Source: Planctomycetota bacterium (lineage in GTDB: Bacteria > Planctomycetota > UBA8742 > UBA2392). From it: DNA of 64,000 nucleotides. Within the stretch, counting starts at the first letter, position 1. Each line of letters opens with the position of its first letter. A program made the translations under genes and the position numbers. The notes under the pieces are model-generated. The model saw only the letters and a list, made by a program, of their open reading frames with translations. It made no database searches and was not told where the DNA came from. The stretch is from positions 62,001 through 126,000 of the forward strand of contig JADZFR010000050.1 of the NCBI GenBank assembly GCA_020849795.1. The letters are read 5' to 3'. Shown one piece after another: positions 49,385 through 57,691 of the stretch.

Positions 49385-52075
49385 TCACTCGGCTTTGGCG
49401 GCCGTCGGCTGGGTTTCTTTGCTCGGGACGGCTTCAGGCACCGCCACCGGGTCGGGCAGCGTGAACTGTGCATCGATCGTCCGGCCTTCGTCGTTTACCC
49501 GCGTCTCGAGCGTCGGGTTCTTGCCGCCCTGCAACAGCAGACGCTCAACCTGGTCCAGGCTCGTGACCTCGACGCCGTTTACGCGCATCAGGCGCTGGCC
49601 GTTGACCATGCCCATCTTTGCAGCCGGGCTGCCGTCATCGATGCCGACCACATGCACCTCTGTGCCGACTTGTGCCAGCGTCATGCCCCACTTGTCGATG
49701 CGTGCCGCGCGCGGAGTCTCGGTTTGTCCTTCGAACGTCACGCCCTCGGGCATTTCGCATGGCACCATCACACGCAACGGCTTGCCGTCGCTGTTGACCC
49801 TTGACTCGTCAACAGCCAGGAACGCCGTGTACTTGGTGACGATGCTGTAGCGCACCCCCAGGTCGGTGATGCGGGCAATCACATCGGGGTTCTCGGCGTC
49901 CTGCAGCAGTTGCGCCGACAAACCGTCCACCGTGCGACGCGCCCACAAGGCCGCGATCGCCGGGTTGCTGGACGCCGCCGTCAGGTCCACTTCAATCGGA
50001 AGCGCGACCTTGCGGCCACCGACGCGGCCGCGCACTGTCACGGTGTGCTTGCCCGTTACCATGGTGCGCGCACACAGCGTTAGCGGCTCGCCTGCAAACA
50101 GGTCCCTTGGGGCTGCCGGGGCGACGTCCTGTACCGCAAGCCCGCCCCAGTCAATTTCAATGTCGCACAGGACAGGGCTGTCGATGGCCAGAAAGAACTC
50201 CTCGGATGCGCGTTCGGCGCATGCAGTGTCGCGCGGCAGGCAGTAGATGGCTTTGCCGTTTCCGTGCTCGGCCACGCCGTCGCACAGGTGGCGATTGACG
50301 CTGCCGCCAATGCCAAAGGCAAAGCTGCGTGCGCCGCCTACCTGCTCTGCGCAGAGCTTGTGAATCTCGGCCTCGTTGCCGATGAAACCGTCGGTCATGA
50401 ACGCGTAGATGCCAAGGTAGCGGTTGTCGCGCGGGAGCTTCAGCGCATGCTGGAACCCTTCCAGCATCCGGGTGCCGCCGCCCGTGCTTGCGGTGTCCAC
50501 GAACGTCTCAGCCTGTGCCACGTGTTCGGGCGTGTTCTCCGCGGGGGCTTCGAACAGCGCCTTGGATGCGCCTGCAAAGGTGACGATGTTGAAGCGGTCG
50601 TCGGGCCGCATGCCGCGCAGAACCCGCTTGATGACTTTGCGGCTCACATTCGCGGGCTCTCCGGACATGCTGCCACTTACATCCAGCAGGAACGTGATCT
50701 CGCGCGGCGTGACGTCCACGTCGGCTGGGTCAAGCTGCGGCTGCAATTGCAGGTTCACGTATCCGCCATCAGAGTCGCGGTGCGTCCAGACGGCCGCTTG
50801 TGGCGCCTCTCCGATCACGCCCCAGCGCAGAACGAAATCGCGATTTGCGATGCGGTCGGCGTGTTTCAGCCTGGTGATCACGCGGCCATCGCTGGTCATG
50901 TCTGCGCTGACTTCGTGCGCCGCGCTTTTCAGCCTGGTCAGGTCGATGGGCAAGCCCGGCGCGAGTTCGACTTCGATGTCAACATCCATGCCGCTGCGTT
51001 CGTTGGGCGCCAGCATCGGCGGCGTGACCGCGGGCGCATCGGGCACGCGTTCATTGCCCGGGGTCGTGCCTTCCATGCCGACGGGGTCGCTGCTGCCAGT
51101 CAATGTCGGAGCAGCCGACGGGATGCAACGCGGGCCGATGGTCAGAGGGAACACATACTCGAACTGGCCCTGCCGATACGACAGCATCTCAAAGAACGTG
51201 AAAGTCACGCTGACTTCCGCGTTCACGGCAATGTTCGCCACGTTCTGCGTGAAGATGTTGGGGCGCTCTTGGGTCATGAGCGATGCGGTGTAGCCGCGGG
51301 CACGGGCCTCTTTGTAAGCAGCCTCGGCCTGAGCGCGGGGACGCACGATGCCGATGATGCGGCGCTTGCCCACGGTCATCACGAAGTCGTTGACCGCCGA
51401 GTCGGCGGGCAGCGGAAAGGTATAGACCGCTTCAATCGCTTGTGTGTAAGGGTTCGTGAACGTCTGGGTGACTTTCGTGGCTGCCAGCGAGCCTGTGACT
51501 CGTGCGCGCACTATGGTGCTCTTGAGAGGGAATGCGCCCAAGGTGCCCCCGTCGCCCTGGGCGACCAGGCCACCGGGTTGGTCGCTGTTGCCGCGGACTT
51601 CGCGCGGTTCTGGTTCGCCACCGCCGTTGCTCCCGCCGCCGCCCCGGGCGCGGCGATAGGCCACGCCGCCGGCGCCCGATGAGCCACCATACCCGCCGCC
51701 TCCGCCACTTCCGCACGAGCTGCCACCCCCGCCAATCGGGCCACCTAGCCCAAGCGACGACGTGTTCCGGTCAGGGTGCGGGGACTCGGCATCTGACGGG
51801 TCAACATTCGGGATCTTGGCGAGGTCGGCTTCATTGCGTGTGCTCAGGCCTTCGTCCACGCTGCGCGCAGCTTCTTCGCTGGGTCCTTCGCCGGGATCTT
51901 CGTTGTGGTCGGGGCCAGACGAAGCAACGGCATCGGGCAATGCAATCACTGCCACTTCGTCGGATTTCTGCTCCGGTGCCGGCGGCGGTTCTTCGCCTCG
52001 CGAGCACGCAGCGACGGCAATCGCAAACAGCAGGACTGGTAACGCCTTACGAATCAGGCTCTTGGTCAAACGCAT
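49385..52075 (-). CDS. VIT/vWA-domain lipoprotein with C-terminal PDZ-like domain
   Basis: An 896-residue protein with a lipoprotein signal (LLFAIAVAAC as lipobox) and AGGAG before the ATG. After an acidic, Gly-rich disordered region comes a VIT domain (VTQTFTNPYTQAIEAVYTFP and RPRAQAEAAYKEARARGYTA), then a von Willebrand A domain with intact MIDAS (FLLDVSGSMSGEP), at about residues 470-640. The C-terminus holds a PDZ-like domain (VVGIDDGSPAAKMGMVNGQR). This is the inter-alpha-trypsin-inhibitor-like architecture common in planctomycetes and proteobacteria. A metal-dependent adhesion or scaffold role at the cell envelope is inferred. Confidence 0.88.
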   Translation of the reverse strand: MRLTKSLIRKALPVLLFAIAVAACSRGEEPPPAPEQKSDEVAVIALPDAVASSGPDHNEDPGEGPSEEAARSVDEGLSTRNEADLAKIPNVDPSDAESPHPDRNTSSLGLGGPIGGGGSSCGSGGGGGYGGSSGAGGVAYRRARGGGGSNGGGEPEPREVRGNSDQPGGLVAQGDGGTLGAFPLKSTIVRARVTGSLAATKVTQTFTNPYTQAIEAVYTFPLPADSAVNDFVMTVGKRRIIGIVRPRAQAEAAYKEARARGYTASLMTQERPNIFTQNVANIAVNAEVSVTFTFFEMLSYRQGQFEYVFPLTIGPRCIPSAAPTLTGSSDPVGMEGTTPGNERVPDAPAVTPPMLAPNERSGMDVDIEVELAPGLPIDLTRLKSAAHEVSADMTSDGRVITRLKHADRIANRDFVLRWGVIGEAPQAAVWTHRDSDGGYVNLQLQPQLDPADVDVTPREITFLLDVSGSMSGEPANVSRKVIKRVLRGMRPDDRFNIVTFAGASKALFEAPAENTPEHVAQAETFVDTASTGGGTRMLEGFQHALKLPRDNRYLGIYAFMTDGFIGNEAEIHKLCAEQVGGARSFAFGIGGSVNRHLCDGVAEHGNGKAIYCLPRDTACAERASEEFFLAIDSPVLCDIEIDWGGLAVQDVAPAAPRDLFAGEPLTLCARTMVTGKHTVTVRGRVGGRKVALPIEVDLTAASSNPAIAALWARRTVDGLSAQLLQDAENPDVIARITDLGVRYSIVTKYTAFLAVDESRVNSDGKPLRVMVPCEMPEGVTFEGQTETPRAARIDKWGMTLAQVGTEVHVVGIDDGSPAAKMGMVNGQRLMRVNGVEVTSLDQVERLLLQGGKNPTLETRVNDEGRTIDAQFTLPDPVAVPEAVPSKETQPTAAKAE

Positions 52076-52140
52076 GGCCCGGCTCCTGTGGAAGCTCCCC
52101 GGGGAGGGAGACTTTCTTAACGGCAAGCCGCTGCAACGGT

Positions 52141-53352
52141 TCAGCGCGGCGCGTAAATCAGCAGGTCATCCAGCTGAAACTCGCCGGGGTCCGGCAATGG
52201 CGAGCGTGACTGCGCAACCATCCGCAAGCCGCGGTACTGCCGCCCATGCAGCCAGCCCGGCTCGTTGCGAGTTGTCCCACCTCGCAAGTCTTCCAGCGCC
52301 ACGTCAATCCAGCACCAAGCGCCCCGGCGCGGCACACTGGCACGCAATTCAACCACACGAAAGCCATCGTCGGCGGCCAAGCGCATCTCAACCAGCACTT
52401 CCGATGCATCCGTCAATACGCGCATCCGCAACCGTGCGCCCTCAACGCCGCTGAACGCGCCATCTGCCGGGCCGGCCCCCACGCCGCGAGACATCGACAC
52501 CGGCGATGCCGCTGCAGTCGACCCATACGCGCCGGGCGAAACCAGGCGCGCGACCGCCGGCGAGCGTTGTGGTGATTCGCAGTCCCACTCCAGCAGCACC
52601 TCTACAGGACCCAGCGTCTCGCGTTCGGCCCCGCGCAGGGCATCGCCATCCAGCGCCCCAGCGGTCAAGCCGGCTTCAAACACCGCGCGCGCGGGCGCAA
52701 CCAGCTCGCGCCGGTCGGCGCCAAGGACCAGCGTCGCGCCGCCTTCGGTCAACTGCAGGCCGCTGGTTTCAAGAACGTAGGCCGCAGCCGCCACGTGCAC
52801 CTTGGCTTCGCCGCTTTCGACCGAGCATGGACCGGTCGCGCGCACCGCGATTCGGCCGCTGGTCAGGCGCAAGACACGGTCGTCAGTCCAGGAAAAAGCC
52901 ACCGGCGCCGCTGCCCACACCGTGAAAGAGGCTGTCACAAACCGCGCGCTGCCCTGTGAAACCTGGACGCGGCTGCCAGCCGCAACTTCTGCGCCGTCGG
53001 CAATCGGCAGAAATTCACGCCCGCCGACCGGTCGCGCGCTCACGACCGCCCCAGCCGCTGAGTGAAACATCAATGTCGGCAGCGGCTTGGGTGGATTTGG
53101 CGTCGGCGTGGGGTCGGGCTCCGGTGTTGGTTCGGGCCCGGGTTCTGCCTCGGGCCGGTTTGCCGCATGGCTGTTCGCGCGATTGCCGGGTGTGCTTGGC
53201 TGCGGCGTGAATGCAGCTTCTTGCTCTGCGGCAGCCTTCGCCGATTGATACTTCCACAGGCTGTGGGCGCCCAAAGCACCGCCGCCCGCACCGACCAGCG
53301 CAAACAGAGGCGCCAGCATCCAGAAAACATGATTCGGCAACTTGCGGGCCAT
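52141..53352 (-). CDS. Single-pass membrane protein with FecR-like domain
   Basis: A 403-residue protein with an N-terminal membrane helix (VFWMLAPLFALVGAGGGALG), a Pro/Glu-rich linker (PEAEPGPEPTPEPDPTPTPN) and a FecR-like beta domain (GGREFLPIADGAEVAAGSRV, LRLTSGRIAVRATG). A C-terminal beta-sandwich follows with EVLVEMRLAADDGFRVVELR and a final FQLDDLLIYAPR strand, resembling carbohydrate-binding-like sandwiches. No kinase or sigma gene is adjacent, unlike classic FecR regulators. The ATG has TAGAAT 6 nt upstream and no Shine-Dalgarno site, consistent with a leaderless transcript. The function is unknown. Confidence 0.7.
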   Translation of the reverse strand: MARKLPNHVFWMLAPLFALVGAGGGALGAHSLWKYQSAKAAAEQEAAFTPQPSTPGNRANSHAANRPEAEPGPEPTPEPDPTPTPNPPKPLPTLMFHSAAGAVVSARPVGGREFLPIADGAEVAAGSRVQVSQGSARFVTASFTVWAAAPVAFSWTDDRVLRLTSGRIAVRATGPCSVESGEAKVHVAAAAYVLETSGLQLTEGGATLVLGADRRELVAPARAVFEAGLTAGALDGDALRGAERETLGPVEVLLEWDCESPQRSPAVARLVSPGAYGSTAAASPVSMSRGVGAGPADGAFSGVEGARLRMRVLTDASEVLVEMRLAADDGFRVVELRASVPRRGAWCWIDVALEDLRGGTTRNEPGWLHGRQYRGLRMVAQSRSPLPDPGEFQLDDLLIYAPR

Positions 53353-53358
53353 ATCCGT

Positions 53359-53364
53359 ATTCTA
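53359..53364 (-). promoter_or_regulatory. -10 box of the FecR-like gene (leaderless start)
   Basis: On the minus strand TAGAAT is followed by six bases and the ATG at 53352. A CTGACT-like -35 lies 18 bp upstream. Confidence 0.5.
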
Positions 53365-53369
53365 GCCGG

Positions 53370-53398
53370 TTGCATCCAGACAAGTCAGCGCCTAGATT
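53370..53398 (+). promoter_or_regulatory. Promoter of the nucleoside phosphorylase-like gene
   Basis: TTGCAT (53370-53375), 17-bp spacer, TAGATT (53393-53398), with the ATG at 53409. It overlaps the divergent promoter of the FecR-like gene inside a 56-bp gap. Confidence 0.55.
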
Positions 53399-53408
53399 CC
53401 CGCCGCCT

Positions 53409-54182
53409 ATGGAAAAGAGCCTGCTGATCCTGATTGAAGGCACCGACGAGCTGTTGCCCGTCGCCAGGGGCATTGGCGCCCGGCGCATTGACGGCTCGAT
53501 TTACCACTGGAGTGCCGAAGCCGCCGGCGACATGCCCAAGACCTTCATTTCATGCACCGGCGTGGGTACCAAGCGCAGCTACGACTGCACGGTCAAGCGC
53601 ATCGCCGAGTGCAAGCCAGGGCTGGTCGTCAGCGCCGGCACTTTCGGGGCCATCGTCGGCGGCGTCAGCATGACCGAGTGGCTGATCAACGCCCAGAGCC
53701 GCATGCTTGGTGATGTCGCGGAACAGCGCGCGCCGCGCGAGACGTTGAACGGTGATGCATCGTCGCAGCACGTGGCACGCCTGCGCGAGGGCTTTGCAAG
53801 GATCGGCGGAAAGTGGCGTGACGGCCTGCTGGTTTGCGTCGGCGACGTACCTCTGTTCAAGGAAGAAGAAAAGGCAGGAATCGCCAGGTCCAACAACGCG
53901 ATCGGCGTAGACATGGAAACGTTCGGCATCGCCAAGGCGGCAACTGAAGCCGGCGTGCCATGGCTGACCGCCCGCGTGTGCGTGGATACGCCGACAGTGC
54001 CATTGCCTGACTTCGGCGCGCTGAACCACACGACCGGCCGACCCTACTATGGTCGCCTGTTCAAGTGGATCGCCCTGCACCCCATCCAGTGCGTACCGAC
54101 ACTGTACGGGTTGTGGAAGCTGGTCAACGTCTACGGTCGGCAACTCGCCGAGCTGACACGCACGGGCTACCTGAAGCCATAG
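53409..54182 (+). CDS. Nucleoside phosphorylase/MTA-SAH nucleosidase-superfamily protein
   Basis: A 257-residue cytoplasmic protein of the PNP/UDP family. SCTGVGTKRSYDCTVK is the phosphate- or ribose-side loop, GLVVSAGTFGAIVGGV the conserved Gly-rich strand, and NNAIGVDMETFGIAKAATEA the family signature whose Met-Glu contacts ribose. VPWLTARVCVDT follows. The C-terminal 60 residues (YYGRLFKWIALHPIQCVPTL) are amphipathic, as in the hopanoid/squalene-associated phosphorylase group. The exact substrate is uncertain. The start codon follows the -10 by only 10 nt with no Shine-Dalgarno site. Confidence 0.8.
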   Translation: MEKSLLILIEGTDELLPVARGIGARRIDGSIYHWSAEAAGDMPKTFISCTGVGTKRSYDCTVKRIAECKPGLVVSAGTFGAIVGGVSMTEWLINAQSRMLGDVAEQRAPRETLNGDASSQHVARLREGFARIGGKWRDGLLVCVGDVPLFKEEEKAGIARSNNAIGVDMETFGIAKAATEAGVPWLTARVCVDTPTVPLPDFGALNHTTGRPYYGRLFKWIALHPIQCVPTLYGLWKLVNVYGRQLAELTRTGYLKP

Positions 54183-54189
54183 CATAGAA

Positions 54190-54213
54190 AAGCCCCCGCA
54201 ATTGCGGGGGCTT
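54190..54213. terminator. Bidirectional terminator, perfect palindrome
   Basis: Arms AAGCCCCCGCAA and TTGCGGGGGCTT form a 24-bp perfect palindrome between the convergent stops at 54182 and 54231. Confidence 0.85.
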
Positions 54214-54230
54214 CTCAATGCCTGCCATGT

Positions 54231-55022
54231 TTATGCCGCGATGTAGACGCCATCTGCGACGCTTGCGGCGAGCTGCTGCATGAAGCTCGCGCCGCCGCCT
54301 GCAATGCAGATGCAGATCAGCCGGCAGTCTTCAAACTTGTTCCACCAACCGGGGAATGCCGCCAGAATCGTGGATGGCGACTCGTTGGGGTAACCATCCG
54401 TGACGAAGAAGAACTGGTCAAGGTCGGCCGGGTAAGTCTGGCAGCCCTGTTGCAGTGCCGCGTACGAGGGCGTGCCGCCGCCGGGATTCATGGTCGGGCC
54501 GTTGACCCATGAGATGGCTGCGTTTTTGTTGCCGTCGGTCGCTGGCAGCAGGGCTCCCCACATGAACTTGACACCGCCAGTCGAAGCGAACTGGCCGCCG
54601 TAGGCCATGCAGTCAAGCTCGTCGTACTCGTTAAGGTCCTGAATGACCCCGGTCGTCTCGGCGCGCAGCGAAGCCATTTTGCTGCCGTACATGCTGCCGC
54701 TGGCGTCAAGAATGAAGGCCACCTTGCCGCGTACGGGCTCGCCATAGTACGGGGGCGGGTCCTGGATCGGGGGCTCAACCGGTGGCTCAGTGGGCGGAAT
54801 GTCTTCGCCTTCGCTGGGCGGTGTGGGGTCGGTCACGGGTGGCGGTTCAGTGGGTGTGCCGCCGCCGCCGCCGCCGGTGCCGTTCGGCACAACGATGACC
54901 GCGCCGCCGGCTGGCCGGTCGTGTGTGGTGGGTTTGGCGCCGTCGGGGCTTTTGATCTGTGCCTGGGCACAGAGAACGCCCGCGAACAGGCAAAGTGCTG
55001 CCGTCAGAACAAGTCTGTTCAT
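54231..55022 (-). CDS. Secreted von Willebrand A-domain protein
   Basis: A 263-residue protein with a signal peptide (MNRLVLTAALCLFAGVLCAQ) and GAAGGAGAAGG upstream. A Gly/Pro/Thr-rich linker (residues about 45-95) precedes a vWA domain with intact MIDAS (VAFILDASGSMYGSKM), FVTDGYPNESPSTI as the second metal loop and a final LICICIAGGGASFMQQLAAS strand-helix. It lacks the VIT domain of the 49385 gene. Metal-dependent protein-protein interaction outside the cytoplasm is inferred. The 217-bp divergent region upstream (55023-55239) contains no other gene. Confidence 0.83.
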   Translation of the reverse strand: MNRLVLTAALCLFAGVLCAQAQIKSPDGAKPTTHDRPAGGAVIVVPNGTGGGGGGTPTEPPPVTDPTPPSEGEDIPPTEPPVEPPIQDPPPYYGEPVRGKVAFILDASGSMYGSKMASLRAETTGVIQDLNEYDELDCMAYGGQFASTGGVKFMWGALLPATDGNKNAAISWVNGPTMNPGGGTPSYAALQQGCQTYPADLDQFFFVTDGYPNESPSTILAAFPGWWNKFEDCRLICICIAGGGASFMQQLAASVADGVYIAA

Positions 55023-55239
55023 GTCCTTCTCCTTCAAGATTAGTTGTAAGGCCTCCAAGCCTCACTGCGGCTAGAGCATTCAGCGTGCCAGTTTTGCGGC
55101 AGCGGCGACAAGTCGGCCGAAACCCGCTACATTGGCGGGAATTGCGGCCGTGTTACGATATGGAATCGAGCCGGCGGGCAGCAATTGCCGATACATTTTC
55201 GGGTGGAAAGCAACCTCGCGGTAACCTGAAGGAAGACAA

Positions 55240-55599
55240 GTGCCCGTAGACCTGAAGGCCATGTTCAACATCGACGATGCCACGGTAGTCGAAGCGAACG
55301 ACATCCTGCGCCCCTATGAGAACCTGGTGCCCATCATCATTGAGGGCAACCAGGTGATGCTGCCCGAGAACAACTCGCTGTGGCGCGGCATGCAGTTCTG
55401 GGGACTGATGACAGGCGAGATCAGCATCGACTTCAGCCTGTTCTGCATCGCCGGCACCTGCAAGAACTGCAAAAGCCGCATCAAGCGCCCCGGCGACGAC
55501 CAGCGACTGAGCATGCTGGCGTGCCAGACAATTGCCGTGCCCGGCCTTGAAATCGTGCGCCTGCCGATGGGGTTTACGTACCGCAAGAAGAGCTACTGA
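55240..55599 (+). CDS. Plant-type [2Fe-2S] ferredoxin-like protein
   Basis: A 119-residue protein with a GTG start preceded by AAGGAA. It has the cysteine spacing of plant-type [2Fe-2S] ferredoxins: LFCIAGTCKNCKSRIKRPGD gives C-x4-C-x2-C, and the fourth Cys follows in SMLACQTIAVPG. The N-terminal part lacks the common ferredoxin start and instead has a conserved-looking DILRPYENLVPIIIEGNQVM with MQFWGLMTGEISIDFSLF. An electron-transfer role is likely; the partner enzyme is not in the window. It was not obvious from its N-terminus, so automatic tools may call it hypothetical. Confidence 0.7.
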   Translation: MPVDLKAMFNIDDATVVEANDILRPYENLVPIIIEGNQVMLPENNSLWRGMQFWGLMTGEISIDFSLFCIAGTCKNCKSRIKRPGDDQRLSMLACQTIAVPGLEIVRLPMGFTYRKKSY

Positions 55600-55626
55600 C
55601 AGGTTACCGGACCAGAGCAGAAGGCC

Positions 55627-56514
55627 TTAGCGTGTGGGTTCTTCAGTTTCGCTGGGCTTGAGGCGGCGACTGGCGCTTTTGAGAAAGCGCTGGTCTTCGG
55701 CATCGAGGCTGTCCATGCCGTGCGTCGCGATTTTCTCAAGCAGCCGATCCATGCGGTCCTGGATCTCGTTGCGCGTGAGCAGGTCAATTTCTTCGACAAA
55801 GTAGAGATTGCCGACCTTGCCCTGGCCTTTTAGGCGCACGGCGCGCATCTGCAATTTCCAGTTCAGCACGAATCCCACTACCGCAAATGCCGGCCCGACG
55901 GCAACGGCGGCCAGCAGGCTGTCATAGCTGCCGTGCTCGCGGAAAGCGGCAGCCATGGCCGCCAACACCACCGCGGCGAACAGCAACGCCATGCGAAAAT
56001 CATTCTGCGTCTCGACGCGTGTCTCGCGGCGTTCCAGCTGCACCAGCAGCGAAGTGACAATCAGGAAGGTCGCAAACGACAGCGTGCTGAAGGCGTACTT
56101 GTGCGGCAGCGCAGCCGCAATGCTGGCGTGGCCGATCATGCACAGCACGAACGCTGCCGCGGTCTTGCGTGTGCCGTAGTAATGCTCGACGGCGGGGCCC
56201 GAAGACAACAGGCTTAGCCCGCACACCAGGAACAGCGTGACACTGACCAGAAAATCCATCGCACTGAAACCCGAGCCAAGCTCGTCGCCGGCCAGCGGCG
56301 CGTAGTGAGTGAACGCGAACAGCAGGCCACCCGGGTTCGGTTCGGCAAGGTTCAGCGCCAGCATGGTTCCGAACGGGATGTTGGCAATCTCGCACACGTA
56401 AATCGCGGCCTGCGCGAACACAATCACCGCGCCCAGAGACAGCGACAGCGGGTGCGCCGCCATGCGCTCTACCATCTGGTCGCGCTTGAGAATGGAAGTA
56501 GCCAGCCGGGACAT
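55627..56514 (-). CDS. Rhomboid-like multi-pass membrane protein (probably catalytically inactive)
   Basis: A 295-residue protein with about six membrane helices (LSLSLGAVIVFAQAAIYVCE, VTLFLVCGLSLLSSGP, AALLFAAVVLAAMAAA-like) and a cytoplasmic tail EIQDRMDRLLEKIATHGMDS with LDAEDQRFLKSASRRLK. That tail matches the DUF6576-like module that ends many rhomboid-fold proteins. The catalytic GxSG motif is not evident: the expected place reads MIGHASIAAALPHKYAFS. I therefore do not predict peptidase activity. The ATG at 56514 is used because longer starts would run into tRNA-Pro on the other strand; TACAAT lies 33 nt upstream. Confidence 0.6.
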   Translation of the reverse strand: MSRLATSILKRDQMVERMAAHPLSLSLGAVIVFAQAAIYVCEIANIPFGTMLALNLAEPNPGGLLFAFTHYAPLAGDELGSGFSAMDFLVSVTLFLVCGLSLLSSGPAVEHYYGTRKTAAAFVLCMIGHASIAAALPHKYAFSTLSFATFLIVTSLLVQLERRETRVETQNDFRMALLFAAVVLAAMAAAFREHGSYDSLLAAVAVGPAFAVVGFVLNWKLQMRAVRLKGQGKVGNLYFVEEIDLLTRNEIQDRMDRLLEKIATHGMDSLDAEDQRFLKSASRRLKPSETEEPTR

Positions 56515-56621
56515 GCGACACCGCCGTTGAAACAGGCCCACGTTGATTGTAGCGGGCAAGGGCCACACCAACAACGTCTCGCCGTTGTGAGTGCGCGGGA
56601 TGACGTTACCATTACGCACAT

Positions 56622-56698
56622 CGGGGTGTAGCTCAGCCTGGTAGAGCGCCACGTTTGGGACGTGGAAGCCGCAGGTTCAAATCCTGTCACCCCGACCA
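56622..56698 (+). tRNA. tRNA-Pro (anticodon UGG)
   Basis: A complete cloverleaf: acceptor arms CGGGGTG / CACCCCG, D-arm GCTC-GAGC, anticodon arm CCACG-TTTGGGA-CGTGG with anticodon TGG, T-arm GCAGG-TTCAAAT-CCTGT, discriminator A and an encoded CCA. It reads CCA and, by wobble, other Pro codons. Confidence 0.97.
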
Positions 56699-56744
56699 CA
56701 ATTTCGCCCCCGGCATTCGCCGGGGGCGCTTGATTTCGCAGCCC

Positions 56745-57632
56745 CTACATCAGTTTCAACCAACCCAGCCGCACCAGCGCGCCAAGCACCACGGCCACGC
56801 CCGCGAGTACCAGCAACGCGGCTGGGCCAAGACTTCCCTGCTTGCGCAGCAGGCGGCGACCCAGCAGCACAACCCCCAGCAGCGCCAGCCCGGTGCCCGC
56901 ACCCAGCGTCAGCCCGCCCGGAATTTCGCCCAAGCCCTCCGGCACTGGCGTGTCGGGCGGGGGGGCCGGTGGTTGTTCCGGTTGCGGCCGGGCCACCGCC
57001 GCAGCCTTGACCGTAAAGGCCGCGCGCATGCGCGGAAACACCTGGTGGGCAAGGTCGTAGGTCACAGGCAAGGGCGCGCCGTCGCTGCCAAACGCGAGCA
57101 ACTGGTCGCGCGGCGAGGTGACGACTGTCTGCGGGCTGCTGAAGGCAAACTCGAGCAAGTGCTCGCCCGAGGCAGTCTCGGCCTGTGCCGTGAATACGAG
57201 CCGATAGAAAATGCGGGCGGTAGCGGTTTCAAGCTCAGTCGACGGCTTGCCGTCCGGGTCGTCCGCGTGCTGCAACGTAAAGCGCTTGAAGTCGGGCTCA
57301 AGCAGCAACGGCTGACCATCCAGGGCAAGGTTCAAGCCGAGCGCGATTTCGTCGGCCAACTCGACAAAGCGTTGCTTCATTTCGGGCTGGGTGACGCGAC
57401 CGTCGAGATTGCGATCAAGCCCATTGCGAAACTCGGTGTAGCTGGCGATCACGCCCTTGTAGCGGAACTCCAACACAAGCTCGAATGTCGTTTCGTCCAC
57501 CACGCGCACGCGGGCGTTCAGCTCGGCGTTGTCATCCAGCGGGTGCGCGTGCAGCGACCCCGCGAACAATGCAACCACAATGCCCAACGCCAGTCGGGGG
57601 CATGCGATGCGGGGTATCACGCGCCGGAACAT
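56745..57632 (-). CDS. Secreted/membrane protein with EF-hand-like loop and C-terminal membrane helices
   Basis: A 295-residue protein with an N-terminal signal (RLALGIVVALFAGSLHAHPL). The first domain resembles the periplasmic N-terminal region of HupE/UreJ-like metal transport proteins (AHPLDDNAELNARVRVVD, FELVLEFRYKGVIAS). It contains a canonical calcium loop (DRNLDGRVTQPE). After a Pro-rich linker come two membrane helices (GLTLGAGTGLALLGVVLLG and ALLVLAGVAVVLGALVRLG). TACAAT lies exactly 6 nt before the ATG with no Shine-Dalgarno site, so the transcript is probably leaderless. The function is unknown; metal handling is a weak guess. Confidence 0.65.
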   Translation of the reverse strand: MFRRVIPRIACPRLALGIVVALFAGSLHAHPLDDNAELNARVRVVDETTFELVLEFRYKGVIASYTEFRNGLDRNLDGRVTQPEMKQRFVELADEIALGLNLALDGQPLLLEPDFKRFTLQHADDPDGKPSTELETATARIFYRLVFTAQAETASGEHLLEFAFSSPQTVVTSPRDQLLAFGSDGAPLPVTYDLAHQVFPRMRAAFTVKAAAVARPQPEQPPAPPPDTPVPEGLGEIPGGLTLGAGTGLALLGVVLLGRRLLRKQGSLGPAALLVLAGVAVVLGALVRLGWLKLM

Positions 57633-57691
57633 CGCCGGATTGTACCACCCCCAACGCTTGACGCGCGCGAGTGGCAGGGAATCATGTCGCC

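Noticed and set aside
55160-55249. 28-codon frame ending over the ferredoxin-like start
   Set aside because: It overlaps the well-supported GTG and its ribosome site, and has no initiation signal.
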